64,000 bases of DNA, taken from positions 682,001 through 746,000 of the forward strand of contig CAVYTX010000002.1 of NCBI GenBank assembly GCA_963771545.1, read 5' to 3'. Below are positions 53,474-63,746 of the stretch, piece after piece. The translations under genes were made by a program, and so were the position numbers. Origin of the DNA: CAKZLS01 sp963771545 (lineage in GTDB: Bacteria; Pseudomonadota; Alphaproteobacteria; Rhodospirillales; Defluviicoccaceae). Under the pieces are notes generated by a model. That model was not told the DNA's origin, made no database searches, and worked only from the letters and a program-made list of their open reading frames with translations. How positions within the stretch are numbered: position 1 is the stretch's first letter; the number at the start of each line of letters is the position of its first letter.

Positions 53474-54612
53474 GATTTCATTCCTGGACGGTCTCTCTTG
53501 ATTCGATTGTCGACCTGGACGGCGATGCGATCCCCCTGACGGCCCATGATCGCCGAAAACATGGGGGTGCCTTCGCACCTCAGCTCGATGGTGGAGTCCG
53601 GGGTGACCCCGAACATGAGCCGGTTGCCCACCTGGAGATCGAAAATCTCCTTGAGGCGAACCGTCCGTTCGTCGAGGACGGCGGCCAGCTCGATTTCGGT
53701 GTTCCACAACTCCTTGGCCAAATGATTCTCCCAAATGGAGTCGCGGCCGAACTTCTCGCCCATGAACATCTGCAACAGAAGTTCGCGGACGGGTTCGAGG
53801 GTGGCATAGGGCAGAACGAGATCCACACAGCCGCCACGGTCGTCCATGTCGACACGCAGGCGCGCGATGATCGCCGCGTTGGCCGGCCGCGAAATAGCGG
53901 CGAAACGGGTGTTGGTCTCGATGCGATCGAAACGAAACGTCACGGTGCTCAGCGGTTCGAACGCGACACTGACGTCGCCGATCATCACATTGACCATGCG
54001 CTCGACCAGGCTTCGTTCGATCGACGTAAAGGGGCGGCCCTCGATGCGCATCAGCGCGTTGCCGCGGCGGCCGCCGAGGAGCACATCCACGACGGAGTAG
54101 ATCAGCTGGGAGTCGACGGTTATCAGAGCGTAGTTATCCCACTCCTCGGCCTTGAGGACGCTCAGCATGGTGGGCTGTGGCAAGCTGCCTAGATATTCAC
54201 CGAAGCGCGCGGACTCGACGCTTTCGAGCGAGACCTCCACATTGTCGGACGTGAAGTTGCGCAAACTGGTGGAGAGCAGTCGAACCAGCCGGTCGAACAC
54301 CACCTCCAACATCGGCAGGCGCTCGTAAGGCACGAGCGCGCTGTTGATGACGGCCTCGATGCCGGCGGTATCGCCCCCGGGGCCGTCGCTTTCATCGAAA
54401 CCGAAAAGGCTGTCGATTTCGTCCTGGTTGAGGCCTTCCGCGGATTCCGGGGCCGCGGATTCGGGGGCCGCGTCCGCCGGCGGGCCGTCCGGGGCGCTGT
54501 CGGTGTCGGAGGAGGAGTCCTCCCTGCTCTCGTCATTGGCGTCGGCGAAATCGAGATCCTCGTCGCTATGAGAGTTTGTCTGAGGCATTTCACGGTTGCC
54601 GGGGTCGGACAT
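53470..54612 (-). CDS. fliM: flagellar motor switch protein FliM
   Basis: The 380-residue C-ring protein has a long acidic N-terminal tail (about 1-58) and then the CheY-P-binding segment LNQDEIDSLFGFDE. A CheC-like middle domain has 'ALVPYERLPMLEVVFDRLVRLLSTSLRN' and 'EEWDNYALITVDSQLIYSVVDVLLGGRRG'. The C-terminal SpoA domain has 'LKEIFDLQVGNRLMFG'. It transmits CheY-P binding to rotor direction. The family's extra-long N-terminal tail is unusual. It lies 36 bases after fliL in the same operon. Confidence 0.95.
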   Translation of the reverse strand: MSDPGNREMPQTNSHSDEDLDFADANDESREDSSSDTDSAPDGPPADAAPESAAPESAEGLNQDEIDSLFGFDESDGPGGDTAGIEAVINSALVPYERLPMLEVVFDRLVRLLSTSLRNFTSDNVEVSLESVESARFGEYLGSLPQPTMLSVLKAEEWDNYALITVDSQLIYSVVDVLLGGRRGNALMRIEGRPFTSIERSLVERMVNVMIGDVSVAFEPLSTVTFRFDRIETNTRFAAISRPANAAIIARLRVDMDDRGGCVDLVLPYATLEPVRELLLQMFMGEKFGRDSIWENHLAKELWNTEIELAAVLDERTVRLKEIFDLQVGNRLMFGVTPDSTIELRCEGTPMFSAIMGRQGDRIAVQVDNRIKRDRPGMKS

Positions 54613-54648
54613 TGTCCCTCGTTTCCTTCGTTCGTCGGCTGGCGAGCG

Positions 54649-55173
54649 CTATTGAACGATCATTTCGACAAACAGCACGTCGTTGACGCGGGCCGGGTTC
54701 GCCGCGGCGCTGACGCGTTTCAACAACTCCTCGCGCAGCCGGAAAGTCCCGGCGGAGCCGTTGATGTCCTCCATGCGCAGTTCCCGGAGATACACCTGAA
54801 ACCGGTCCATGATCCGGGGCATGACCCGCTCGATCTGGGGGAGATCGTCGGCGGTGTCCAACTCGAGGTTGACCCGGACCTTCAGATACCTGGACTTGCG
54901 TTCGCCGGTGTTGATGCTGACGATGATGTCGGGCAACTCATAGAACACCGGTTCGTCGCCGGCGGCGCCGGCCGTCTCGCCTTCGGTTGCGCCGTCGCCA
55001 ACAACCGATTTCAAGACACCGTCAAGCATGCCGGTGAAATACAGACCGCCAAGACCGCCCGCCACCAAGAGAATGCCGCCGCCGGCCAGCATGAGCAGCT
55101 TCTTTTTCCCGCCCTTCACGGGCGCCGGCGCTTCCTTCCCGGACTCGGCGTCGTTGTTGCCTTTGTCGGCCAT
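54649..55173 (-). CDS. fliL: flagellar basal-body-associated protein FliL
   Basis: The 174-residue protein has a Lys-rich cytoplasmic start and one membrane helix (about 25-47, 'LLMLAGGGILLVAGGLGGLYFTG'). A periplasmic FliL domain follows: VFYELPDIIVSINTGERKSR, RYLKVRVNLELD, then 'RIMDRFQVYLRELRMEDINGSAGTFRLREELLKR'. It stabilises stator units at the motor. First gene of the minus-strand operon; GAGG lies before the ATG. Confidence 0.93.
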   Translation of the reverse strand: MADKGNNDAESGKEAPAPVKGGKKKLLMLAGGGILLVAGGLGGLYFTGMLDGVLKSVVGDGATEGETAGAAGDEPVFYELPDIIVSINTGERKSRYLKVRVNLELDTADDLPQIERVMPRIMDRFQVYLRELRMEDINGSAGTFRLREELLKRVSAAANPARVNDVLFVEMIVQ

Positions 55174-55486
55174 TTTCCGTCCTCGACACGTGCGCTTGAT
55201 CGCGCGTGAAAATTAGCAAGCTACAGATCCAGGACTATAGGGACGCTTGGTTAAGAAGAGGTTGAAACACAACTAGAAGCTCCCGCCGCCAGCCGGCGGG
55301 CAGTCATTTTGTGCGAACAGGCAGGAATTGCCGGGTAAAGGAGGTCTCGGGGTTCGGAAGGTCTCCGAAAACGCCGGCCTCCATTTCAGATAATTTATTG
55401 ATTTTATTGATTGTCTTGCTCTGGCACGGTTCCTGCTTTCCATGTCGTCGGACCTCGCCGATAACAACGGAAGATACGCGGAACCC
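55174..55486. promoter_or_regulatory. divergent control region between fliL and flgF
   Basis: This 313-base spacer separates the two flagellar blocks. On the plus strand it holds the sigma-54 promoter listed separately, preceded by an AT-rich stretch (about 55385-55415) where an activator could help melting or binding. For the fliL side only a poor GG/GC pair spaced 11 apart is seen. Confidence 0.6.
55422..55438 (+). promoter_or_regulatory. sigma-54 (RpoN) promoter of the flgF operon
   Basis: TGGCACGGTTCCTGCTT matches the RpoN consensus TGGCAC-N5-TTGC at nearly every position. The GG (55423-55424) and GC (55435-55436) are spaced by exactly ten bases. The predicted start site near 55447 places the flgF ATG (55487) about 40 bases downstream and argues against an earlier in-frame ATG at 55442. 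Confidence 0.85.
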
Positions 55487-56215
55487 ATGGAAAACACTTC
55501 ACTCGTCGCGGTTTCCCATCAAGCGGCCTTGCGCCGCCAAATGGAGACCATCGCCAACAACGTCGCGAACATGAACACCACGGGGTTCAAGGCCGAGCGC
55601 ATGATGTTCGTGGATCATCTGGTCCGCAACCCGGGCGGCGATCAGCTCCGCGATCCGAGGCTTTCCTTCGTTCGCGATGTCGCCACCGTTCGCGACCTCT
55701 CCTCCGGCCATTTGCAGGAGACCGGCAATCCGCTTGATCTGGCGATCGAGGGGGAGGGGTTCTTCGTCGTCCAAACTCCGGACGGAGATCGCTACACCCG
55801 CAACGGCCGATTGCGCATGGACGACACCGGCCAGGTCGTTACCGACCATGGCCTGCCGATGCTCACCTCCGGCGGGCAGCCGATCGTGTTGAGTCCCACC
55901 GATACCGACATCGCCATATCCCGGGACGGAACCGTCTCCTCCGAAAACGGCGTACTGGGCCGGTTTCGCGTGGTCCGCTTCGACAACCCGCAAACCCTGC
56001 GGATGGTCGGCGCGGGTTTGATGGCGTCGGACGGCGCTCCCGAGGAGATGAACACGCCGCGTGTCGCGCAGGGTATGCTCGAAGGCTCCAACGTGGAGCC
56101 CATCGTCGAGATGGAGCGCATGATCGAAGTTCACCGCGCTTACGAAGGCACCCAGAAGCTGATCACCGGAGAGCACGAACGCATGCGCAAGATGATGGAG
56201 GTTTACGCCTCGTAG
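55487..56215 (+). CDS. flgF: flagellar proximal rod protein FlgF
   Basis: The 242-residue rod protein begins MENTSLVAVSHQAALRRQ, then METIANNVANMNTTGFKAER, the shared axial-protein N-terminal motif. The central 'GNPLDLAIEGEGFFVVQTPDGDRYTRNGRL' and the C-terminal 'EGSNVEPIVEMERMIEVHRAYEGTQKLI' complete the FlgE/F/G family profile. The ATG at 55487 gives the family N terminus. The gene starts the operon flgF-flgG-flgA-flgH behind a sigma-54 promoter. Confidence 0.93.
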   Translation: MENTSLVAVSHQAALRRQMETIANNVANMNTTGFKAERMMFVDHLVRNPGGDQLRDPRLSFVRDVATVRDLSSGHLQETGNPLDLAIEGEGFFVVQTPDGDRYTRNGRLRMDDTGQVVTDHGLPMLTSGGQPIVLSPTDTDIAISRDGTVSSENGVLGRFRVVRFDNPQTLRMVGAGLMASDGAPEEMNTPRVAQGMLEGSNVEPIVEMERMIEVHRAYEGTQKLITGEHERMRKMMEVYAS

Positions 56216-56282
56216 GCGGGATCATGGCGGTCGACGAAGACGGTCTTACAAACCAGACACACGATAGGGAAGGGTTAGACAC

Positions 56283-57068
56283 ATGAGAGCGTTGGGAATT
56301 GCGGCGACCGGAATGCTCGCCCAGCAACGGAACGTGGAAGTGGTCTCCAATAACCTCGCCAATATGAACACCACCGGCTTCATGAGGCGGCGGACCGAGT
56401 TCCACGACCTGCTTTACCAAAATCTCAGACGGGTCGGCTCCACGGCCTCGAACTCGGGCGAGATCGTTCCGGCGGGCGTGCAGTTGGGGCTCGGCGTGAA
56501 GCTCGCGGCCGTTTACCGCATCCACGCCCAGGGCAACCTCACCGCCACCGACAACACCTTCGACATGGCCATTCAGGGCAAGGGCTTTTTTCAGGTCGAA
56601 TTGCCGGACGGCGAAACGGGCTACACCCGCGACGGCACCTTTCAGCTCAACGCCAACGGTCAGTTGGTCACCCACGACGGTTACGCGGTCATCCCCGGGA
56701 TCACCGTGCCGGAGGACGCGGTCGACGTCACCATCAACCAAAGCGGCGAGGTGCTGGTCAAGCTCCAGGGCCAGGTCAGCCTCCAGAACGTCGGCCAGTT
56801 GCAGCTCGCGACGTTCGCCAACGAGCCGGGTCTTCAGGCGATCGGCAGCAATCTGTTCACCGAGACACCGGCTTCCGGATCCGCCAACGCCGGCACGCCG
56901 CAGACGTCGGGTTTCGGCAGCATTCTTCAGGGGTTCCTCGAGACCTCGAACGTCAATTCGGTCGAGGAAATCACCAATCTGATCTCGGCCCAGCGGGCCT
57001 ACGAGATGAATTCCAAGGTTATTCAGACCGTCGACGAGATGATGGCTGTCCTCAACACACTACGCTAG
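56283..57068 (+). CDS. flgG: flagellar distal rod protein FlgG
   Basis: The 261-residue protein begins MRALGIAATGMLAQQRNVEV with VVSNNLANMNTTGFMRRRTE. The 'NTFDMAIQGKGFFQVELPDGETGYTRDGTFQLN' core and the end 'ETSNVNSVEEITNLISAQRAYEMNSKVIQTVDEMM' follow. This is the length and sequence of FlgG, the long part of the rod. It starts 67 bases after flgF and precedes flgA by 10. Confidence 0.96.
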   Translation: MRALGIAATGMLAQQRNVEVVSNNLANMNTTGFMRRRTEFHDLLYQNLRRVGSTASNSGEIVPAGVQLGLGVKLAAVYRIHAQGNLTATDNTFDMAIQGKGFFQVELPDGETGYTRDGTFQLNANGQLVTHDGYAVIPGITVPEDAVDVTINQSGEVLVKLQGQVSLQNVGQLQLATFANEPGLQAIGSNLFTETPASGSANAGTPQTSGFGSILQGFLETSNVNSVEEITNLISAQRAYEMNSKVIQTVDEMMAVLNTLR

Positions 57069-57078
57069 GGAGACGGCG

Positions 57079-58071
57079 ATGCGAGCCCTTTTCGTGATTT
57101 TCGCCATAGTCGGCGTGATCACCTTTTCCAATCAAGCGATGGCGGCGTCCGAACGGAACCCGGCCGATCAACGGGTCGCCGATCAACGGGTCATTGTCCG
57201 CGACTTCGCGATGGTCAGCGACAACCTGGTGCGCGTCGGCGATCTGTTCGTCAACGCCGGAGAAAAGGCGGCGCGCGAAGTGGGATACGCGCCGGCTCCG
57301 GGGCGGCGGATGGTGTTCGACGCGCGCACGCTTTACAGGCTGGCCCGAGCCCACGGTCTCGAGTGGCGTCCCATGTCCATTCACGACAAGGCGGTCATCG
57401 AGCGCGAGAGCGTCATCGTCTCCGGAACCGAGGTCGAAGACCGCGTTCTGGCGGCGCTTCGCGACAAGGGGATCGAGACGGACGGCGTCGACGTTGAGCT
57501 CAACAATCCCATGCTGAAACTCCATTTGCCCGCCGACGCGACCGAGACGGTTGACGTGGAGGACCTGAACTACACCGCCGGCAATCGGCGCTTCTCCGCG
57601 ATTTTGACAATCCCGGGGGACGGCTTGAACATGCGGCGCGTCCGCGTCGCCGGCCGGGTTCACCGGGTCTCGGGCGTCCCGGTGCTGGCTCGCCGGGTGA
57701 TGCGCGGCGAAATCATCACCGAACGCGATATCGAGTGGCTGCAACTGCGCAGTGGCCGGATTCCTTACAACACCGTGCTCGACGCCGATGCCCTGATCGG
57801 CCTCAGCCCCAAGAGAACGTTGCGCGCGGGCGCGCCCGTGCGGATGTCCGAGGTTCAGCAGCCGGTCCTGGTTTCCAAGGGCGGGCACGTGACCCTCGTT
57901 CTCGAAACACGGCGCATGACGCTGACCGCGCGCGGCCGGGCCCTGGAAGACGGCGGCCGCGGCGACACAATCCGGGTCACCAACGCGCAAAGCCACACCG
58001 TTGTGGAAGGTGTGGTGACTCGCGCCGGAACCGTGGCCGTGAGCCCCTCCGGTGCCACGGCGATCAATTAG
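57079..58071 (+). CDS. flgA: flagellar P-ring chaperone FlgA
   Basis: The 330-residue periplasmic protein has a signal peptide (about 1-22) and the SAF/FlgA C-terminal fold: 'VLARRVMRGEIITERDIEW', 'LIGLSPKRTLRAGAPVRMSEVQ', 'GRALEDGGRGDTIRVTNAQSHTVVEGVVT'. It assists FlgI P-ring assembly. The N-terminal half is longer than in enterobacteria, as usual in alphaproteobacteria. A 15-base duplication gives ADQRVADQRV near residue 30. flgI is not adjacent. Confidence 0.92.
   Translation: MRALFVIFAIVGVITFSNQAMAASERNPADQRVADQRVIVRDFAMVSDNLVRVGDLFVNAGEKAAREVGYAPAPGRRMVFDARTLYRLARAHGLEWRPMSIHDKAVIERESVIVSGTEVEDRVLAALRDKGIETDGVDVELNNPMLKLHLPADATETVDVEDLNYTAGNRRFSAILTIPGDGLNMRRVRVAGRVHRVSGVPVLARRVMRGEIITERDIEWLQLRSGRIPYNTVLDADALIGLSPKRTLRAGAPVRMSEVQQPVLVSKGGHVTLVLETRRMTLTARGRALEDGGRGDTIRVTNAQSHTVVEGVVTRAGTVAVSPSGATAIN
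57163..57192. repeat. 15-bp tandem repeat inside flgA
   Basis: GCCGATCAACGGGTC occurs twice in a row (57163-57177 and 57178-57192), keeping frame and repeating five residues (ADQRV) just after the signal peptide. The duplication is exact, so it is either recent or slippage-prone. Confidence 0.85.
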
Positions 58072-58084
58072 GAGGTTCAAGATA

Positions 58085-58849
58085 ATGGATCGGTATTTTC
58101 GCAAGATTTTCCCTGTCGCGGCCGCATTGGCGCTGGGGTTCGGCGTTTCGGGGTGCAGCAATCTCATGCGTCTGACGGAAATAGGCAGCGAGCCCTCCAT
58201 GAGCGCATACAAGAACCCGACGGAGGCTCCGGGTTACGAGCCCGTCAGTTTGCCCATGCCGGCGGCGCAAGCGCTCGAAGACAACCCGAACTCGCTATGG
58301 CGGCCCGGCGCCAAGGCCTTTTTCAAGGACATTCGGGCCAAGGAAGTGGGCGATATCCTGACGGTCCGGCTCAAGCTCGACGACAAGGCCAAGCTCGAGA
58401 ACAAGACGAACCGGGGGCGCGACGACAGCGAAAAGCAGGAAACCAATATCCTTCTCGGTTACGAAGCGTCCTTCAACCATATCTTCGGCAACGACGCGGT
58501 CGCCCAGGGCGGGACCATGTTCGATTTCGGTACCAAAATGGATACCGAAGGCGACGGCGCGATCGATCGCAGCGAGGAAGTGGAAATGACCGTGGCGGCG
58601 GTGGTCACCCAGAAACTTCCCAACGGGGCGCTGGCCATCCTGGCCCGCCAGGAGGTGAGGGTGAATTACGAGCTCCGGGAGATGCTGGTGACCGGCGTGG
58701 TCCGCGCCCAGGACATCGACGCCGACAACTCCGTTTCCCACGAAAAGATCGCCGAGATGCAGGTGGCCTACGGTGGCCGCGGAACGCTCAGCGATCTGCA
58801 GCAGCCCCGATGGGGAACCCAGGTCTGGGATATCCTGTTCCCGTTCTAG
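58085..58849 (+). CDS. flgH: flagellar L-ring lipoprotein FlgH
   Basis: The 254-residue outer-membrane lipoprotein has a lipobox (VSGC) after a signal peptide of about 22 residues. It contains 'NSLWRPGAKAFFKDIRAKEVGDILTVRL', 'LAILARQEVRVNYELREMLVTGVVRAQDIDADNSV' and the C-terminal 'QQPRWGTQVWDILFPF', the FlgH signature. The ATG at 58085 is preceded by AGGAGG; an upstream in-frame start at 58052 would lie inside flgA. It forms the L-ring around the rod. A terminator follows. Confidence 0.95.
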   Translation: MDRYFRKIFPVAAALALGFGVSGCSNLMRLTEIGSEPSMSAYKNPTEAPGYEPVSLPMPAAQALEDNPNSLWRPGAKAFFKDIRAKEVGDILTVRLKLDDKAKLENKTNRGRDDSEKQETNILLGYEASFNHIFGNDAVAQGGTMFDFGTKMDTEGDGAIDRSEEVEMTVAAVVTQKLPNGALAILARQEVRVNYELREMLVTGVVRAQDIDADNSVSHEKIAEMQVAYGGRGTLSDLQQPRWGTQVWDILFPF

Positions 58850-58872
58850 GTCCAGCAGTCATATGCTCAAGG

Positions 58873-58899
58873 AAAGGCCGTCGCTTGGCGACGGCCTTT
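58873..58899. terminator. bidirectional terminator between flgH and pccA
   Basis: AAAGGCCGTCGC (58873-58884) and GCGACGGCCTTT (58888-58899) make a perfect 12-bp stem around TTG. A runs on the left and T runs on the right suit termination of both convergent genes. Confidence 0.9.
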
Positions 58900-58923
58900 C
58901 AAGCGTTTCGCCAAGCCCCTCGG

Positions 58924-60921
<1,998 letters not shown>

Positions 60922-60936
60922 CGTTGGCCTCCAAAC

Positions 60937-62469
60937 CTAAAAAGGAGGATTGGCATGTTTGCGGCGCGGTGGCGTGATCTCCTTGTCCCGTAGCAAGGTG
61001 AGCGCCTTGCACAGGCGTTTTCGCGTGCTTTGCGGCATGATGACGTCGTCGATGAAGCCGCGCCGGGCGGCCCTGAAAGGATTGGCAAACGCCGTCCGGT
61101 AATCGTGGATGCGCGCCGCGATTTTCTCCTTGTCGCGAGCCTCGTCGCGGTAAAGGATTTCGGCCGCTCCGGTGGCGCCCATCACCGCGACCTCGGCGGT
61201 GGGCCAAGCGAAATTGATGTCGGCGCGCAGATGTTTGGAGCCCATCACATCATAGGCGCCGCCGTAGGCCTTGCGGGTGATGACGGTGACCTTGGGAACC
61301 GTCGCCTCGGCGTAGGCGAACAGGAGCTTGGCGCCGTGCCGGATGATGCCGGCGTGCTCCTGCGACACGCCGGGCAGGAACCCGGGCACGTCGACGAAGG
61401 TGATGATCGGGATGTTGAAGGCATCGCAGAACCGTACGAAGCGAGCGGCCTTGACGGAAGCGTCGATGTCGAGACACCCGGCCAGCACCATCGGCTGGTT
61501 GGCGACGATGCCGACCGAAAGGCCGTTCATGCGGCCGAACCCGGTGATGATGTTGGCGGCGAAGTCCGGCTTGATATCGAAGAACAAAGACTCGTCGACG
61601 ACCTTGACGATCAGCTCCCGCATGTCGTAAGGCGCGTTCGGATTGTCCGGGATCAGGGTGTCGAGCGAGGATTCCAACCGGCTGGGATCGTCGTAGGCAT
61701 CGCGCCGCGGGGCCTCGGAACGATTCGACAACGGCAGGAAGTTGATCAGCCGGCGGACGTACAAGAGCGCCTCGACATCGTCGTCGAACGCGCTGTCGGC
61801 CACGCCCGATTTCATGGTGTGGACATCGGTGCCTCCCAGCCCCTGGTGGTCGATGTCTTCATGGGTGACGGTCCGCAGCACGTCCGGCCCGGTAACGTAC
61901 ATGTGGGAGTTGTCCTTGACCATGAAGATGAAATCCGTGAGCGCGGGCGAGTAAACGGCGCCGCCGGCGCACGGGCCCATGATGACGGAGATCTGCGGAA
62001 TAACGCCCGAAGCGTCGACGTTGCGCTGGAACACCTCGGCGTAACCGGCGAGAGAGGCGACGCCTTCTTGGATACGGGCGCCGCCCGAGTCGTTGAGACC
62101 GACGACCGGGGCGCCGATCCGCATCGCCTCGTCCATGACCTTGCAGATCTTGGCGGCATGGGCCTCCGACAGACTGCCGCCGAAGACCGTGAAGTCCTGG
62201 CTGTAGACGAAGACCGGCCGGCCGTTGACGGTGCCGTATCCGGTGACGACGCCATCCCCCGGAACGTGGGTCTTCTCCATGCCGAAGTCGGTGCATCGAT
62301 GCTCGACGAACATATCCCATTCCTCGAAGGAATCGGCGTCGAACAGCACCTCGATCCGCTCGCGCGCGATCAGCTTGCCGCGCTTGTGCTGGGCGTCGAT
62401 GCGCGAGGGGCCGCCACCCGCCCGTGCTCGATGCCGCTCCTTCTCGAGGACTTCAATGATTTCGCGCAT
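60937..62469 (-). CDS. pccB: acyl-CoA carboxylase beta (carboxyltransferase) subunit
   Basis: The 510-residue protein begins MREIIEVLEKERHRARAGGG and has two crotonase-fold halves. The first contains VFVYSQDFTVFGGSLSEAHA and 'MRIGAPVVGLNDSGGARIQEGV'. The second has PIITFVDVPGFLPGVSQEH and 'TVPKVTVITRKAYGGAYDVMGSKHL'. These are the acyl-CoA- and biotin-binding motifs of PccB. The start at 62469 follows GAGGAG; a longer open frame to 62559 lacks a ribosome site. It is co-transcribed with pccA. Confidence 0.92.
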   Translation of the reverse strand: MREIIEVLEKERHRARAGGGPSRIDAQHKRGKLIARERIEVLFDADSFEEWDMFVEHRCTDFGMEKTHVPGDGVVTGYGTVNGRPVFVYSQDFTVFGGSLSEAHAAKICKVMDEAMRIGAPVVGLNDSGGARIQEGVASLAGYAEVFQRNVDASGVIPQISVIMGPCAGGAVYSPALTDFIFMVKDNSHMYVTGPDVLRTVTHEDIDHQGLGGTDVHTMKSGVADSAFDDDVEALLYVRRLINFLPLSNRSEAPRRDAYDDPSRLESSLDTLIPDNPNAPYDMRELIVKVVDESLFFDIKPDFAANIITGFGRMNGLSVGIVANQPMVLAGCLDIDASVKAARFVRFCDAFNIPIITFVDVPGFLPGVSQEHAGIIRHGAKLLFAYAEATVPKVTVITRKAYGGAYDVMGSKHLRADINFAWPTAEVAVMGATGAAEILYRDEARDKEKIAARIHDYRTAFANPFRAARRGFIDDVIMPQSTRKRLCKALTLLRDKEITPPRRKHANPPF

Positions 62470-62555
62470 GTACTGGACTCCTCGTTGCCGGTGGTGGTTT
62501 GCCGGCCGTGCCGCTTTGTTCCCAAGATCGGCCAGCGACCAACGACGACCGATGC

Positions 62556-63191
62556 TCACACAAGTCGCCGGAACCGATCCTTTTCTGTATCAGTGCTCCA
62601 CAATTGTCCCTTCTTGAGTTCGAACCACCAGCCGTGCGTTGTCAGCGTCTTCGCGGCGACGCGCTCACGGACGAACGGAAAGGTCAACAAGTTGGCGAGA
62701 GAACCCTTGATCGAGGCCCTTTCGCACGCCGGCATATCGAAGGCTTCGCGTGATCGGTCGCCGATGGCATCCGCGCAATGCCGCGCCGCGAGAGAGACCC
62801 ACGGAGTAATGAACTCCCTGGGCTGGGAAACCCCGGCCTCGAGGTCGACCATGGCTTGAATTCCGCCGCATTCCGAGTGGCCGAGGATGACGATGTCGCT
62901 CACCCCCAGATCCTCCACCGCGAACTGCAACGCCGCGCTGGTGCCATGATGGCGGCCATCGGGCTCATAGGGCGGCACGAGGTTCGCCACGTTGCGGACG
63001 ACAAACATCTCTCCGGGCTCGGCATTCGTCAGCAGCGCGGGGTCCACGCGCGAATCCGAGCACGCGATCACAAGAAACTGGGGGTGCTGCCCCTCGGTCG
63101 CCAGGGATCGAATTCGCTCGGGGCGCTGTTCATAGTACTCTGAGCGAAAACTCTTGAACCCCGAGACCAGGCGTCGGATTGGACTAGCCAT
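62556..63191 (-). CDS. beta-class carbonic anhydrase
   Basis: The 211-residue enzyme interconverts CO2 and bicarbonate, feeding the carboxylase encoded downstream. Zinc ligands and catalytic Asp/Arg are in FLVIACSDSRVDPALL and LGHSECGGIQAMVDLEAGV; GEMFVVRNVANLVPPYEPDG is also conserved. The ATG at 63191 is chosen; an in-frame TTG at 63221 is possible. It lies 86 bases upstream of pccB. Confidence 0.92.
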   Translation of the reverse strand: MASPIRRLVSGFKSFRSEYYEQRPERIRSLATEGQHPQFLVIACSDSRVDPALLTNAEPGEMFVVRNVANLVPPYEPDGRHHGTSAALQFAVEDLGVSDIVILGHSECGGIQAMVDLEAGVSQPREFITPWVSLAARHCADAIGDRSREAFDMPACERASIKGSLANLLTFPFVRERVAAKTLTTHGWWFELKKGQLWSTDTEKDRFRRLV

Positions 63192-63487
63192 GGCAATGAG
63201 CTTGTAGTGGCGATAAGACAAGATATTTTACATTTCGCGGTGCAATAGGCAACGAAAATGTTGCGGCGCAACAACATCTCGGAAGGGCCAGGCGCGACCA
63301 GGGGCCGAGAGCCCAACCTCGCCGTTTCCGTGGCCTTACGGAGCCTCGGCATCTCGGCCGACGCCGATGTTCGAGTGTCGCGCCTCCTCGAAACGCGCTG
63401 TCTCTTTTGCATTGCGGTAAAAGGTACGGATCCGGGCGGGGACGGCCGCGTAAAATGAGCGTCCGCTTCGTTGTCGCGAGAACGCTT
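63192..63487. other. intergenic region before MITE copy C
   Basis: About 300 bases upstream of the carbonic anhydrase gene. It is AT-rich near 63220-63235 (AAGATATTTTAC), a possible leftward promoter. A short frame from 63258 has no ribosome site or family features. Nothing else was recognised. Confidence 0.4.
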
Positions 63488-63746
63488 ATACCAACGGTCA
63501 CTAATAATGACTTATTGTGATCGTGTTTCCCGCATCCTCGGCAGGAGGGGCCGCGCCGGCGATGGGAACTTATCGTCAAGCGGTCCGGACGCCCCGAGGA
63601 AGCGAGAAACACGACGGGCGGCCTATCGAGGTTTCCGGACGGCGCCGCGCGGCGCTTATGACGCTCCGGCATCACGGCGCACCACGCTCCTTGCCGGAAA
63701 CCTCGATAGGCCGTCACAATGGGTCATTATTAGTGACCGTTGATAT
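63488..63746. mobile_element. MITE-like element, copy C (259 bp)
   Basis: Ends ATACCAACGGTCACTAATAA and TATTAGTGACCGTTGATAT are inverted repeats that extend to about 32 bases and are flanked by TA. The interior follows copy B closely: GTTTCCCGCATCCTCGGCAG, GCGGTCCGGACGCCCCGAGG and CACGCTCCTTGCCGGAAACC. Stem 2 (GGCCTATCGAGGTTTCCGG with its exact complement) is perfect here, while stem 1 has lost two pairs. It ends at 63746, where its last base also belongs to the stop codon of dksA. No transposase is encoded. Confidence 0.88.

Noticed and set aside
55205..55240. A possible sigma-54 site for fliL on the minus strand (TGGATCTGTAGCTTGCT)
   Set aside because: The GG and GC elements are 11 bases apart rather than 10 and the -24 box does not match GGCAC.
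63258..63458. A 66-codon frame upstream of MITE copy C
   Set aside because: No ribosome site and no family features; probably chance.
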